Assembly: GCA_002730655.1 (NCBI GenBank)
Contig: PCAT01000089.1
Location: 1 to 10,639, forward strand
Direction: 5' to 3'
From: Balneola sp.
Lineage (GTDB): Bacteria; Bacteroidota; Rhodothermia; Balneolales; Balneolaceae
DNA length: 10,639 nt
In this document: one piece after another, positions 1 to 7,100 of the stretch
Position numbering within the stretch: the first letter of the stretch is position 1
Layout of the letters: the number at the start of each line of letters is the position of its first letter
Notes under the pieces: model-generated
The model's database searches: none
Told to the model about the DNA's origin: nothing
What the model saw: only the letters and a program-made list of their open reading frames with translations
Translations under genes and position numbers: made by a program

Positions 1-305
1 ATGTAACCAATCGGCATGGGTTGCATTCATTTCAAAAAATCATTTTGCAAGGGCCTGAGGTAGAATGCGAGGTACTCACCAATCAAATCATTGATGATGG
101 TCCCTTTTACCAGCGATATTTTAGTGAAGTAACATTGAAAACGGGTCAAACAAAGAGGACTCAGCGAGGTATCTCGGAGTATATTATGCCAGAGCGTATT
201 TATGACCGAAAGTATTGGTGGATGATTAATATGCGGCTACGATATATGTCCTCCAAAACGCATTGGGTCCAAAAGTCACGATTTCTCTATTCAAAAACTT
301 GGTAA
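1..305 (+). CDS. C-terminal fragment of a probable CrtC-like carotenoid 1,2-hydratase (5' end outside window)
   Basis: The frame is open from the first complete codon (position 3) to a TAA at 303-305, giving about 100 residues. A TTG at 21 could be read as a start, but nothing marks it as one. The protein pattern runs smoothly through it, so I read this as the 3' end of a longer gene. Visible features are a DDGPFYQRY segment, then GISEYIMPERIYD, then a basic, aromatic tail with RLRYM. The order D-x-PFY-x-R, an acidic/Pro-Arg stretch and a terminal M-R-x-R resembles, from memory, the end of the hydroxyneurosporene synthase (CrtC) family. Those enzymes add water across the terminal C1-C2 double bond of acyclic carotenoids at the membrane. 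The convergent acyltransferase next door fits a carotenoid-modification cluster. The family call rests on a short C-terminal piece and is tentative; another lipocalin-like hydratase or an unrelated protein is possible. Confidence 0.5.
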   Translation, partial: VTNRHGLHSFQKIILQGPEVECEVLTNQIIDDGPFYQRYFSEVTLKTGQTKRTQRGISEYIMPERIYDRKYWWMINMRLRYMSSKTHWVQKSRFLYSKTW

Positions 306-329
306 ATTTTCTCGAATTTATATTTAGTC

Positions 330-353
330 ATGGTGCACCATTCCTAAAAGGAA
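330..353. other. 12-bp palindrome overlapping a short hairpin in a convergent gap
   Basis: Positions 330-341 read ATGGTGCACCAT, a perfect 12-bp palindrome. It shares one base with a second inverted repeat, TTCCT-AAA-AGGAA at 341-353. Both lie in the 61-bp gap between two genes that end facing each other, where a bidirectional terminator would be expected. Neither side has a clear T-run, so a classical intrinsic terminator is only weakly supported. The palindrome could also be chance or a protein-binding site. Confidence 0.25.
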
Positions 354-366
354 ATTATCAAGTGAC

Positions 367-984
367 TCATTTAGATGGATGCAGACGATTCTTTATAAGT
401 GCCAACTTTTTTTCTAGATATCTGCTGTGATCCTCATCTGGCAGAAGCTCGGAACCAATATTTATGTGCAGGTTGGGCTTGGATGACTTTGAATAATCAA
501 TGTAAATAGCAATAGGGACAAGGTCTACGAAACTTGCTTGGGTTTGTAGCCATTTCAGACCTCGTTTAAACTGAAGAGGGCCGGAATGAACGGGCACAAT
601 TTCACCTTCTGGAAATATATATATAGAAGCATTGGCTGTTTGAAGGTGATTCAATGCATATTTTAGACTGTATATCGAGCTTTTAGGCTGTTCTACGTCA
701 ACTGAAAAAGCTCCGATTTTTGTAAAAAAGGGATATTTTTTTAACTCTCTAATATCCATCATTCCGCGTGCTTTCTGGCCAAAAAAACGACGGTTTAGAT
801 AATTAGGCATTAGTGCATCCCACCAATAATTATGGTTCAAATAAAATAATGTAGAGGTGTTTTTAGAGGGATGGTATTCTACTTCTATATGAACCCTATT
901 GAATCGACGCTTCAACAAATAAGCCGTTACATAGTAAAAAAACCACAAATAAAACGGATGTTCTTTGGCAGGGATAAAGTTCAC
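367..984 (-). CDS. PlsC-type acyltransferase, possibly acting on glycosylated carotenoid
   Basis: This 205-residue protein belongs to the lysophospholipid/glycerolipid acyltransferase (PlsC) superfamily, which moves an acyl chain onto a hydroxyl at the inner membrane face. The catalytic NHx4D box is NHNYWWD at residues 50-56 (H51, D56). The block around KKYPFFTKIGAFSVD (82-96) matches the substrate-binding region. FPEGE at 124-128 stands where FPEGT is usual, and P157 in LVPIAI fits the last conserved block. An aromatic N-terminus (about 11-24) may associate with the membrane. The length is short for PlsC (about 240) but normal for stand-alone acyltransferases of this type. The start is GTG at 984 with no clear ribosome binding site; the initial MNFIPAKEHPF looks natural. 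Its neighbour, a probable carotenoid hydratase, makes acylation of a carotenoid glycoside plausible (inference). Phospholipid or ornithine-lipid acylation is the main alternative. Confidence 0.82.
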   Translation of the reverse strand: MNFIPAKEHPFYLWFFYYVTAYLLKRRFNRVHIEVEYHPSKNTSTLFYLNHNYWWDALMPNYLNRRFFGQKARGMMDIRELKKYPFFTKIGAFSVDVEQPKSSIYSLKYALNHLQTANASIYIFPEGEIVPVHSGPLQFKRGLKWLQTQASFVDLVPIAIYIDYSKSSKPNLHINIGSELLPDEDHSRYLEKKLALIKNRLHPSK

Positions 985-1032
985 AAGAAAATGTATTTTT
1001 TGAACAGAATTTGAAAAATAAAGATAAAATTA
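985..1032. promoter_or_regulatory. Short divergent intergenic region, presumed to hold two promoters
   Basis: This 48-bp, very AT-rich gap separates the GTG starts of the acyltransferase (minus) and the O-methyltransferase (plus). Both genes would have to be transcribed from here, with promoters partly overlapping or reaching into the coding regions. I cannot pick out a convincing -35/-10 pair, a Bacteroidota-type TTTG/TAnnTTTG pair, or a Shine-Dalgarno sequence for either gene. The call rests on gene geometry alone. Confidence 0.3.
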
Positions 1033-1689
1033 GTGAAAAATCGACCAAAGCCATACAAAGTTATTTCCAATAGTGAAGTTGAAAAGTATGCCGAAGACCA
1101 TTCGTCTCCTGAAAGTGAAGTAGTTACAAACTTAATACGAAGTTCTGATGAAGATCTTGCATATATTGACATGCTAAGTAGACCATTGGTGGGGCATTTG
1201 TTGCAAATTTTAGTACAAACAACAGGAGCTAAGTATTGTTTAGAAATTGGAACTTTTACAGGGTATAGTGCCATAAAAATGGCCGAGGTTATTCCTGAAT
1301 ATGGACAAATTGATACCATTGAGATGAATATCCGGTATCAAAAAATTGCTCAAAATAATTTCTGTAAGTTTGGATTCGATGACAGGATCCAACTCATTAA
1401 GGGTAATGCAAGAGAAGAGATAACCAAGTTGAACAAGGTATATGACTTCATATATCTTGATGCAGATAAACTATACTATCAACATTACTATAAATATTGC
1501 ATACCTATTTTGAAAAGTGGGGGGATTCTTTTAGTGGATAATGTGCTTTGGGGTGCACATGTACTAGCACCTAAGGACCCTAAATCGAGTGCCCTAGATG
1601 CTTTTAATAAACATATTAAAGACGATAATCGTGTTAATCAAGTACTACTTCCTATTCGAGATGGTTGTACTATCGTGAGAAAAAAGTAA
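1033..1689 (+). CDS. SAM-dependent, cation-dependent O-methyltransferase (caffeoyl-CoA OMT-like family)
   Basis: The 218-residue protein is a class I methyltransferase of the CCoAOMT-like (Methyltransf_3) family, which transfers a methyl group from SAM to a hydroxyl, usually on a catechol. SAM motif I is LEIGTFTGYSA (70-80), and the acidic residue ending strand 2 is E97 (DTIEMN). YLDADK (141-146) and VDNVLWG (168-174) carry D143, D169 and N170. The 26-residue spacing from D143 to D169 matches the metal-binding Asp...Asp-Asn triad of plant CCoAOMT. The C-terminus, LPIRDGCTIVRKK, is typical. Family members are 200-220 residues, so the gene looks complete. The start is GTG at 1033, with only A-rich sequence and no Shine-Dalgarno upstream. 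It is divergent from the acyltransferase. The natural substrate cannot be read from sequence; a carotenoid or quinone-like hydroxyl is conceivable but unsupported. Confidence 0.9.
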   Translation: MKNRPKPYKVISNSEVEKYAEDHSSPESEVVTNLIRSSDEDLAYIDMLSRPLVGHLLQILVQTTGAKYCLEIGTFTGYSAIKMAEVIPEYGQIDTIEMNIRYQKIAQNNFCKFGFDDRIQLIKGNAREEITKLNKVYDFIYLDADKLYYQHYYKYCIPILKSGGILLVDNVLWGAHVLAPKDPKSSALDAFNKHIKDDNRVNQVLLPIRDGCTIVRKK

Positions 1690-1921
1690 CCATACATATA
1701 TCTCTAAATGTATTATGGGCACGATGTTATGATAAATAAAGAAAAGAGAAGTTAAAAATTATTACACTGCTTATTACTAAAATAGCAGCTAATACAGGTG
1801 TAATTATACCAAATAGGCTTCTTTTTTAATTTTAGAAAAAATCAAATAAAACTTGCCTAGTTGTATTTGAGCCTGTAATTACTGGTTTTTGCGTATTTAG
1901 TCTATCGAAGATGGGTAATCG
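1690..1921. other. Non-coding stretch between O-methyltransferase and tRNA-Leu, with one weak hairpin
   Basis: This 232-bp AT-rich stretch has no ORF that I would support. An inverted repeat ATTACAC (1761-1767) / GTGTAAT (1798-1804) encloses a nested TGCT (1768-1771) / AGCA (1784-1787). A T-rich stretch, CTTCTTTTTTAATTTT, follows at about 1819-1834. The distance from hairpin to T-run is too long for a standard intrinsic terminator, and the hairpin lies 71 bp past the methyltransferase stop. It could be a poor terminator, part of a small RNA, or chance. No clear terminator for the minus-strand tRNA is visible either. Confidence 0.3.
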
Positions 1922-2003
1922 TACCAAAGGTGGGAATCGAACCCACACTCCCGAAGGAACACGATTTTGAGTCGTGCGCGTCTACCAATTCCGCCACTTT
2001 GGC
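1922..2003 (-). tRNA. tRNA-Leu, anticodon CAA
   Basis: The minus strand folds as a class II tRNA of 82 nt. The acceptor stem pairs GCCAAAG (2003-1997) with CTTTGGT (1929-1923). The first pair is therefore a G1-U72 wobble, and the discriminator is A73 at 1922, as expected for leucine. The D-arm contains AATTGGTAGA. The anticodon stem is CACGA/TCGTG with loop CTCAAAA, placing anticodon CAA at 1969-1967 to read UUG. The variable arm is long (TTCCTTCGGGAGT), a hallmark of Leu/Ser/bacterial Tyr tRNAs. The T-arm is GTGGG-TTCGATT-CCCAC. The 3' CCA is not encoded, so it must be added by tRNA nucleotidyltransferase. The gene lies 49 bp after the galE stop on the same strand, so read-through from galE is possible besides its own promoter. 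Confidence 0.97.
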
Positions 2004-2014
2004 AATAAGAATTG

Positions 2015-2044
2015 AATGTAAGAGCATTTTCGTATAAATCACAA
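2015..2044 (-). promoter_or_regulatory. Candidate sigma-70-type promoter for tRNA-Leu
   Basis: On the minus strand, TTGTGA (2044-2039, four of six matches to TTGACA) is followed after 18 bp by TACATT (2020-2015, four of six matches to TATAAT). Eleven bases separate the -10 box from the first tRNA nucleotide, so transcription would begin just before the mature 5' end. That position is sensible for a tRNA gene, but the matches are moderate in an AT-rich background. Confidence 0.3.
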
Positions 2045-2052
2045 GACCTAAT

Positions 2053-3069
2053 CTAGGAACTCAGGTATCCCATAGGATGCTTTCTTTGCCAGTTCCAACT
2101 ATCTCTACACATCTGTACAACATCCCTGGTTGCTTCCCAAGAGAGTTTATTTTTTGCTTTGGTGGGATTAGCAAAACAAGTAGCTACGTCCCCAGATCGT
2201 CTTTTGCTAATTTGATAGGGTACTTTTTGCCCAGTTACTAGTTCAAATGCTTTAACTAATTCAAGTACACTCGTTCCTTTTCCGGTACCTAAATTAAAGG
2301 CATCACAAACTTTCGAATTTAAGGTGTATTCTAGAGCTTTCACATGACCTAATGCTAAATCCATTACGTGAATGTAATCTCTAACACCGGTTCCATCAAT
2401 GGTGTCATAATCGTTTCCAAAAATGGATAGAATTTCTCTGCGTCCTGCAGCAACCTGGGTTATATAGGGCATTAAATTATTTGGAATACCTTGTGGATCT
2501 TCACCGATAAGGCCCGAAGAATGGGCTCCCACAGGGTTGAAATAGCGAAGTAATGCTACAGAGCTTTCAGGTATAGTTTTTGACCAATCTCGAAGTATCT
2601 TCTCGATGAACAATTTAGTTCTACCATAAGGGTTGGTAGCATATAAAGATGCATGTTCAGCTATCGGACTTTTTGAATTCATCCCATAGACTGTTGCTGA
2701 TGAACTAAATACCAAACGGTGAACCTTGTGGCGCTCCATGGTTTTACATAGTACTAGAGTCGATTCCAGGTTATTTTGATAGTACATCAGTGGTTTTTCA
2801 ACGGATTCCCCAACGGCTTTAAACCCGGCGAAATGAATCACAGCATCAATAGCATGAGCTTGAAATATATCTTCTATTGCTTTTTCATAACATAAGTTAA
2901 CTTCATAAAAAACAATCTCTTTTTGGCTTATGCTTTGAATCCTCTCAACTGATAATCGGTGTGAATTAGACAAATTATCTGCGATAATGACTTGGTGACC
3001 TTGAGCGATTAATTCTAAGCAGGTATGACTTCCAATATATCCTGCGCCTCCAGTAACTAGAATTTCCAT
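2053..3069 (-). CDS. galE: UDP-glucose 4-epimerase
   Basis: GalE interconverts UDP-glucose and UDP-galactose in the cytoplasm, using bound NAD+ (Leloir pathway; precursors for polysaccharide). The 338 residues match the usual family length (E. coli, 338). The Rossmann motif TGGAGYIG is at 6-13, and D31-N32 follows strand 2 for the NAD ribose. The catalytic triad is S124 (SSSATVYG), Y148 and K152 (YGRTK). N178 in RYFNPVGA and R230 in GTGVRDYIHV bind substrate. The RRSGD segment (290-294) is followed by TCFA, putting C298 where E. coli GalE has Tyr299 and human GALE has Cys307. By family knowledge this opens the pocket to UDP-GlcNAc/GalNAc. ATG start at 3069 is right before the Rossmann strand, with no evident Shine-Dalgarno. 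It follows the 174-aa gene by 45 bp on the same strand and is probably co-transcribed. Confidence 0.97.
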   Translation of the reverse strand: MEILVTGGAGYIGSHTCLELIAQGHQVIIADNLSNSHRLSVERIQSISQKEIVFYEVNLCYEKAIEDIFQAHAIDAVIHFAGFKAVGESVEKPLMYYQNNLESTLVLCKTMERHKVHRLVFSSSATVYGMNSKSPIAEHASLYATNPYGRTKLFIEKILRDWSKTIPESSVALLRYFNPVGAHSSGLIGEDPQGIPNNLMPYITQVAAGRREILSIFGNDYDTIDGTGVRDYIHVMDLALGHVKALEYTLNSKVCDAFNLGTGKGTSVLELVKAFELVTGQKVPYQISKRRSGDVATCFANPTKAKNKLSWEATRDVVQMCRDSWNWQRKHPMGYLSS

Positions 3070-3114
3070 TGCGTTATTTTGTTTATTCAGTAGTAGTGCA
3101 CCAGCTAAAGATAC

Positions 3115-3639
3115 CTATTCAATCACTATTTTTATCTTCTCTGATAAAGAACTAAAATAAGTTGCTTTTTCATCAAAGGAAAAACCGTTGGCATATAGAG
3201 AAACTATTTGTTTATCAAAGCTAATTTCCAATTTCAAGGGTTCTTGCTTGTACTCACCAAAAAGCCCAAAATATTTGGCTTTTTCAGGTGGCAGACCCAA
3301 TCGTAGCAACCACCACACAGGAAGAGGGAACTTGGGTTGAAGCTGCTCCTTGCCTTTTTTGAGTGTAATGTGACCTATTTCGCTCCATTCTAAGGTTATA
3401 CCATACAATCGATTACTTTTGTTAAAAGCAAGGAGTAGTCCTTTCTCATACTTTTGTATGCTCGCTTTTGCATCATCAGGTATTCGAGTTAAAGATAAAT
3501 TCCCTGAAACAATGCGACCGATAAAATAGCCCCCTGAACCAGAAACGGTGAGTAATCGAGAGGCATCTTTAAAGGGACTCCCTAAAAGGGAATACACATA
3601 ATCTGAATCGAGTAGTTCACGTTCATTGCAATAGGTCAT
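3115..3639 (-). CDS. Hypothetical protein, translationally coupled to the thioesterase
   Basis: I do not recognise a family for this 174-residue protein. It has no signal peptide and no convincing transmembrane helix; the most hydrophobic stretch is LPVWWLLRLGL, about 106-116. From about residue 65 the pattern is short beta strands: GLLLAFN, then LYGITLEWSEIGHITLKKG, then after the WW segment KLEISFDKQIVSLYANGF, and it ends in a charged helix-like tail. This layout is reminiscent of bacterial PH/GRAM-like domains, but that is shape-matching by eye. Its ATG at 3639 overlaps the thioesterase stop as TAATG, which argues for coupled translation and a shared job. galE follows after 45 bp. As an intact 525-bp frame in an operon it is probably a real gene; its function is unknown. 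Confidence 0.8.
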   Translation of the reverse strand: MTYCNERELLDSDYVYSLLGSPFKDASRLLTVSGSGGYFIGRIVSGNLSLTRIPDDAKASIQKYEKGLLLAFNKSNRLYGITLEWSEIGHITLKKGKEQLQPKFPLPVWWLLRLGLPPEKAKYFGLFGEYKQEPLKLEISFDKQIVSLYANGFSFDEKATYFSSLSEKIKIVIE

Positions 3640-4007
3640 TATTCAACGGCTTGCGCTATTCCGTGGGCCTTTGGGCGACCATTTTCGTCTACATGAACAA
3701 AGACTATTTTTTCGATGGTAACAATTGTTTTTTTACGAAATTTTGTTCGGACTTCACATCGGACAGTAATTGAGCTAGTGCCAAATTTTACTGTTTCCAT
3801 TCCGATTTCTATGACATCGCCGAGTTCTCCTGAGTGCACAAAGTTAACCTCAGACATGTATTTTGTGACAATATTTTTTTTTCCTAGCTGACAGGCAACA
3901 AATACAGCAGCTTCTTCATCGATCCAACTTAAAACAGCTCCTCCAAATAAGGTGCCATAATTATTAAGATCTTGCGGTTTTATGATCTTTCTACTGTAGA
4001 ATTGCAT
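3639..4007 (-). CDS. Acyl-CoA thioesterase, hot-dog fold (YciA/BACH type)
   Basis: The protein (122 residues) belongs to the hot-dog acyl-CoA hydrolases, which cleave acyl-CoA to free acid and CoA in the cytoplasm. E. coli YciA is 132 residues. The signature is N16-Y-G-T-L-F-G-G23 followed by WIDEEAA, where D30 sits at the usual acidic catalytic position on the central helix. Strand patterns VTKYMSEVNFVHSGELGDVIEIG and SSITVRCEVRTK complete a single hot-dog domain, which in this family assembles into dimers or hexamers. The C-terminus KIVFVHVDENGRPKAHGI matches the usual 'fv.vd..g.p' ending. The ATG at 4007 is natural, starting just before the first strand, with no Shine-Dalgarno. It is first in the minus-strand unit with the hypothetical protein and galE, and divergent from recC. 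Chain-length preference cannot be told from sequence. Confidence 0.9.
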   Translation of the reverse strand: MQFYSRKIIKPQDLNNYGTLFGGAVLSWIDEEAAVFVACQLGKKNIVTKYMSEVNFVHSGELGDVIEIGMETVKFGTSSITVRCEVRTKFRKKTIVTIEKIVFVHVDENGRPKAHGIAQAVE

Positions 4008-4102
4008 ACAAAATTATATTTTTCTATATAGTGAAGATTAAAATAATCGACCTTATAATACGCTAATTCGTTGTTTAATACACCTATTCTTTTTTATAAT
4101 CC
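4008..4102. promoter_or_regulatory. Divergent intergenic region between thioesterase and recC
   Basis: This 95-bp AT-rich gap must carry the promoters of the minus-strand thioesterase unit and the plus-strand recC-recB unit. On the plus strand TTGTTT (4071-4076) and TATAAT (4095-4100) are spaced by 18 bp. The -10 box, however, ends two bases before the recC ATG, so transcription would begin inside the gene. On the minus strand a TAATTTTG (matching TAnnTTTG) ends two bases before the thioesterase ATG, with the same problem. I therefore cannot assign either promoter with confidence. Confidence 0.3.
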
Positions 4103-7100
4103 ATGATCCATTACGTTGAAGCTCAACATCCTGCCGAGCTCGTAGCCTATTTGAGCCAACAGCTTCAAAAAGTTGTCCTACCGTTAGAAGCTCCATGGGT
4201 AGTGGTTCCGAATCGTGAATTTCAAGAATGGATAGACCGAGAAATAGCGTTAGTGAAAGGAAGTTCTGCTCATTTGAACTATGTTTTTCCCGTTGAACTG
4301 ATATGGAAATTATACCGCAAGGTGCACCCAGAGGTTCCCAAAAAGCTACCAACAGATATTCATGCCCTCAGTTTCCGAATTTTTGAACTTCTTGAGGATG
4401 ACGAACTAATTTTGAGTAATTACAACGGGCTTGAAAACGAGATGCAACTTTTTGCATTAGCGCAACAGTATGCCGATGTTTTTGATCAATATTTAAATGT
4501 TCGCCCCCAAATGATATTTGGTTGGGAGAGGGGTTTTCACGAGTCAAAATATCCATTTGAAGGAATGAGTGGCAACCATCTGGAAATTCAGATGCGACTC
4601 TGGGTAAGGATTATGGAAGGTCTAGAAAAAGAAGGTACTCATCAGTTCGCTCGTAGTAGTATTTATAAAAACTGGTTTGAATTATTTAATGAAAAACATA
4701 TATCCAATTTGAAGTCTTTCTTGCCCAAACAATTATTTGTTTTAGGCGAACGCGACTGGGGAGAGGTATTTCTTAAGAGTTTAGAAGGAATCTCGTCTGT
4801 AAGTGAAGTTCACATACTCAATTACTCTAGTTTGTCGTTGGACAATGAACATAGCTATAATTCCTTAATGAGAAATCTGTCTCATAAATGGCAACAAAGT
4901 TGTCGTGAATCTGAATCACTTTCGAAGTTGATTACAAAGAATAATGTATCTAAAGTTACTACTGGGACATTCGACCCGCTATTCAAACTTGAAAAACTGT
5001 TAGAAACACCTGGGTCTATCCATATCTGCCATTCCCCTAAACGCGAAGTTGAAGTACTCAAAGATCATATTCTAGACTTCATACATTCAAATCCTGATGT
5101 AGAGCTGGACACCATCGGTATATCAGTGCCGGATTTTATGACCTATGCACCCATAATAACACAGGTCTTTGGACAGGAGCCTCGTCTACCAGTTTTTATT
5201 TCAAACAATAAGACAAAATCACTTAGGACAACTCTGATTAGACTTATTGAATTGGTGGTTAGCTCGTTCAAAATGAATGATTTAATGGACCTTCTCAGTG
5301 ATCCTAATATGGCCACCGTGTATGATTTGAGCCAAGAAGACTTAAAACAGCTAAAGCATTGGATGACGGAGACACGCATACATTTTGGCCTAGAAGATAA
5401 TCATCCTTTTAGCCTAAAAGATGGTTTATTATCGTGGTGGAGGGGTTTCTTGTACAATGAAGAAGAATTTATTACCAGTGTCTCACCTAATCCATCATAC
5501 TTAATTCATAAAAATGATCAGCTACTATTATTGTCTAAAATACAATATCTATACGATCATTTACGGGTTTTAAACAAGGAATTATCTACTCAAAGAACAG
5601 CTCTGGAATGGATAAAATGGATTCGAAAGGTCGTCATTAATCATTTTGAAATCATTCGGAATATCAGTGGATGGATTTATGATCGTGAAATACTCTGGTT
5701 AGATGATCTAGAATTTGAGCTTTCCTATACCCATGCAACCATAAGCCATGAATTGTTTTTAAAATGGTTTCGTCAGGTAGCCGCAGAAAATACCAACCAA
5801 GCATCACCTTATGGCTTTGGTATACAGGTAAGTGAGCATATTCCAAACAGGCTCATTCCATTTCATTTTGTAGCTATGCTCGGACTTAATGAGCCGCTAT
5901 TCCCAGGGAATCAGTCAAGGCCGATTTTCGATTTGATTCATAGTCATCCAATTTCAGGTGAGCGTGAGAGAAAAAAAGATCTTCAACGCTTATTTATTGA
6001 ACGATTAGCCTTGGCAAAACAATCGTATTTCCTGAGTTATGAAGGTTATGATGTGCATACCAATAAACTAAAAAACCCTTCTCCCTATATAACACAGCTT
6101 ATTTATTTACATCACGAATATCATAAAAAGAGAAGCTCGGTTTCTCATGACGGTGATGTAGATAATGGAGGTTATACTGAAAAAGTTACAGATGTTGAAG
6201 TTGTGTCTCCAAAGCTTAAGGTTTATAATCACCGATTACATGGGTTTTCTGAAAACTACTTTTTATCTGATGCGGCACACGTATCTTACCATAAGGATTA
6301 TTACGATCAGTTTAGAACCAAACACATAAGTCATAATCCCTCTCACGAGTTCATCACCAAGCAATTTTATCATGCTCAAACGAAAGTGCAGTGGGTCGAT
6401 GAGTCCATTGATATGAACGATATGATTCGTTTTTACCAACATCCAACAAGGTATTTATTAGAAAAGCACCTAAACATAATGCCAGCATACGAATCTAATG
6501 AGCTAACAGATTTCGAACAATATGACTTAAATCATCTAAATAGGTATTTGGTCAAAAACATTATTTGGGATTCCATTCAATTAGGTTTCACAAAATCAGA
6601 ATGCCAGAGTTACTTGGCGTCCAAAAAAACAATTCCTCCGTTACTGGTCTATCAAAATGAATTCGACGAACTATACTCAAACATTCAGTCATTTTATGAC
6701 TTGATCCTACCAAGCCAAGCAATGGTTGATCTGGTTCAACCCGAAATAATCATCGGAAATTATCGGGTGTCTGGTAGTTACAGACGTACACAAGAGAAGG
6801 GGATACAAGAATTTAGATTAGGATCGTTTGGGGTAAAATATGCCATAGAATACTGGATAAGCTTCCTTTTCAATGTGGTGGCAGGGGGTGATTCCTGTGC
6901 ACATTATTACTACATGAGTAGTGATAAGCCTCGCGTTTGTAAACTAGTGTTGGAGGATCAAAATAAAGCAGAAGAGAGCTTGAAACGAATCATCAGCGGT
7001 TATGTAAAATGTCTTTCTACAAGAGATTCTATCTATTTTTTACCAAAGAGTTCCTTTGCCTTTATAACAGGTGGATACTATAAAAGGAAAAAAGTATTTG

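Noticed and set aside
21..305. A separate small gene starting at TTG 21
   Set aside because: The frame is open upstream to the window edge, no ribosome binding site marks the TTG, and the protein pattern looks like the end of a larger enzyme. I therefore treat it as a 3' fragment.
981..1319. A 112-codon minus-strand ORF
   Set aside because: It lies opposite the 5' half of the well-supported O-methyltransferase, and its translation shows no family motif. It is a coding shadow.
4010..4017. Bacteroidota-type -7 box (TAATTTTG, minus strand) for the thioesterase
   Set aside because: It ends only two bases before the ATG, which would put the transcription start inside the coding region, and no TTTG box is at the right distance.
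4071..4100. TTGTTT-N18-TATAAT as the recC promoter
   Set aside because: The spacing is good, but the -10 box ends two bases before the ATG, so the transcript would start inside the gene. The ATG itself is well supported by alignment to E. coli RecC, so this is probably chance in AT-rich DNA.
4053..4556. Minus-strand ORFs opposite the start of recC (4053-4352 and 4368-4556)
   Set aside because: Both are antisense to a conserved part of RecC whose N-terminus aligns with E. coli, and neither translation resembles a known protein.
5143..5846. Minus-strand ORFs of 78 and 60 codons inside recC
   Set aside because: They are short, antisense to conserved RecC segments and have no recognisable features; they are shadows.
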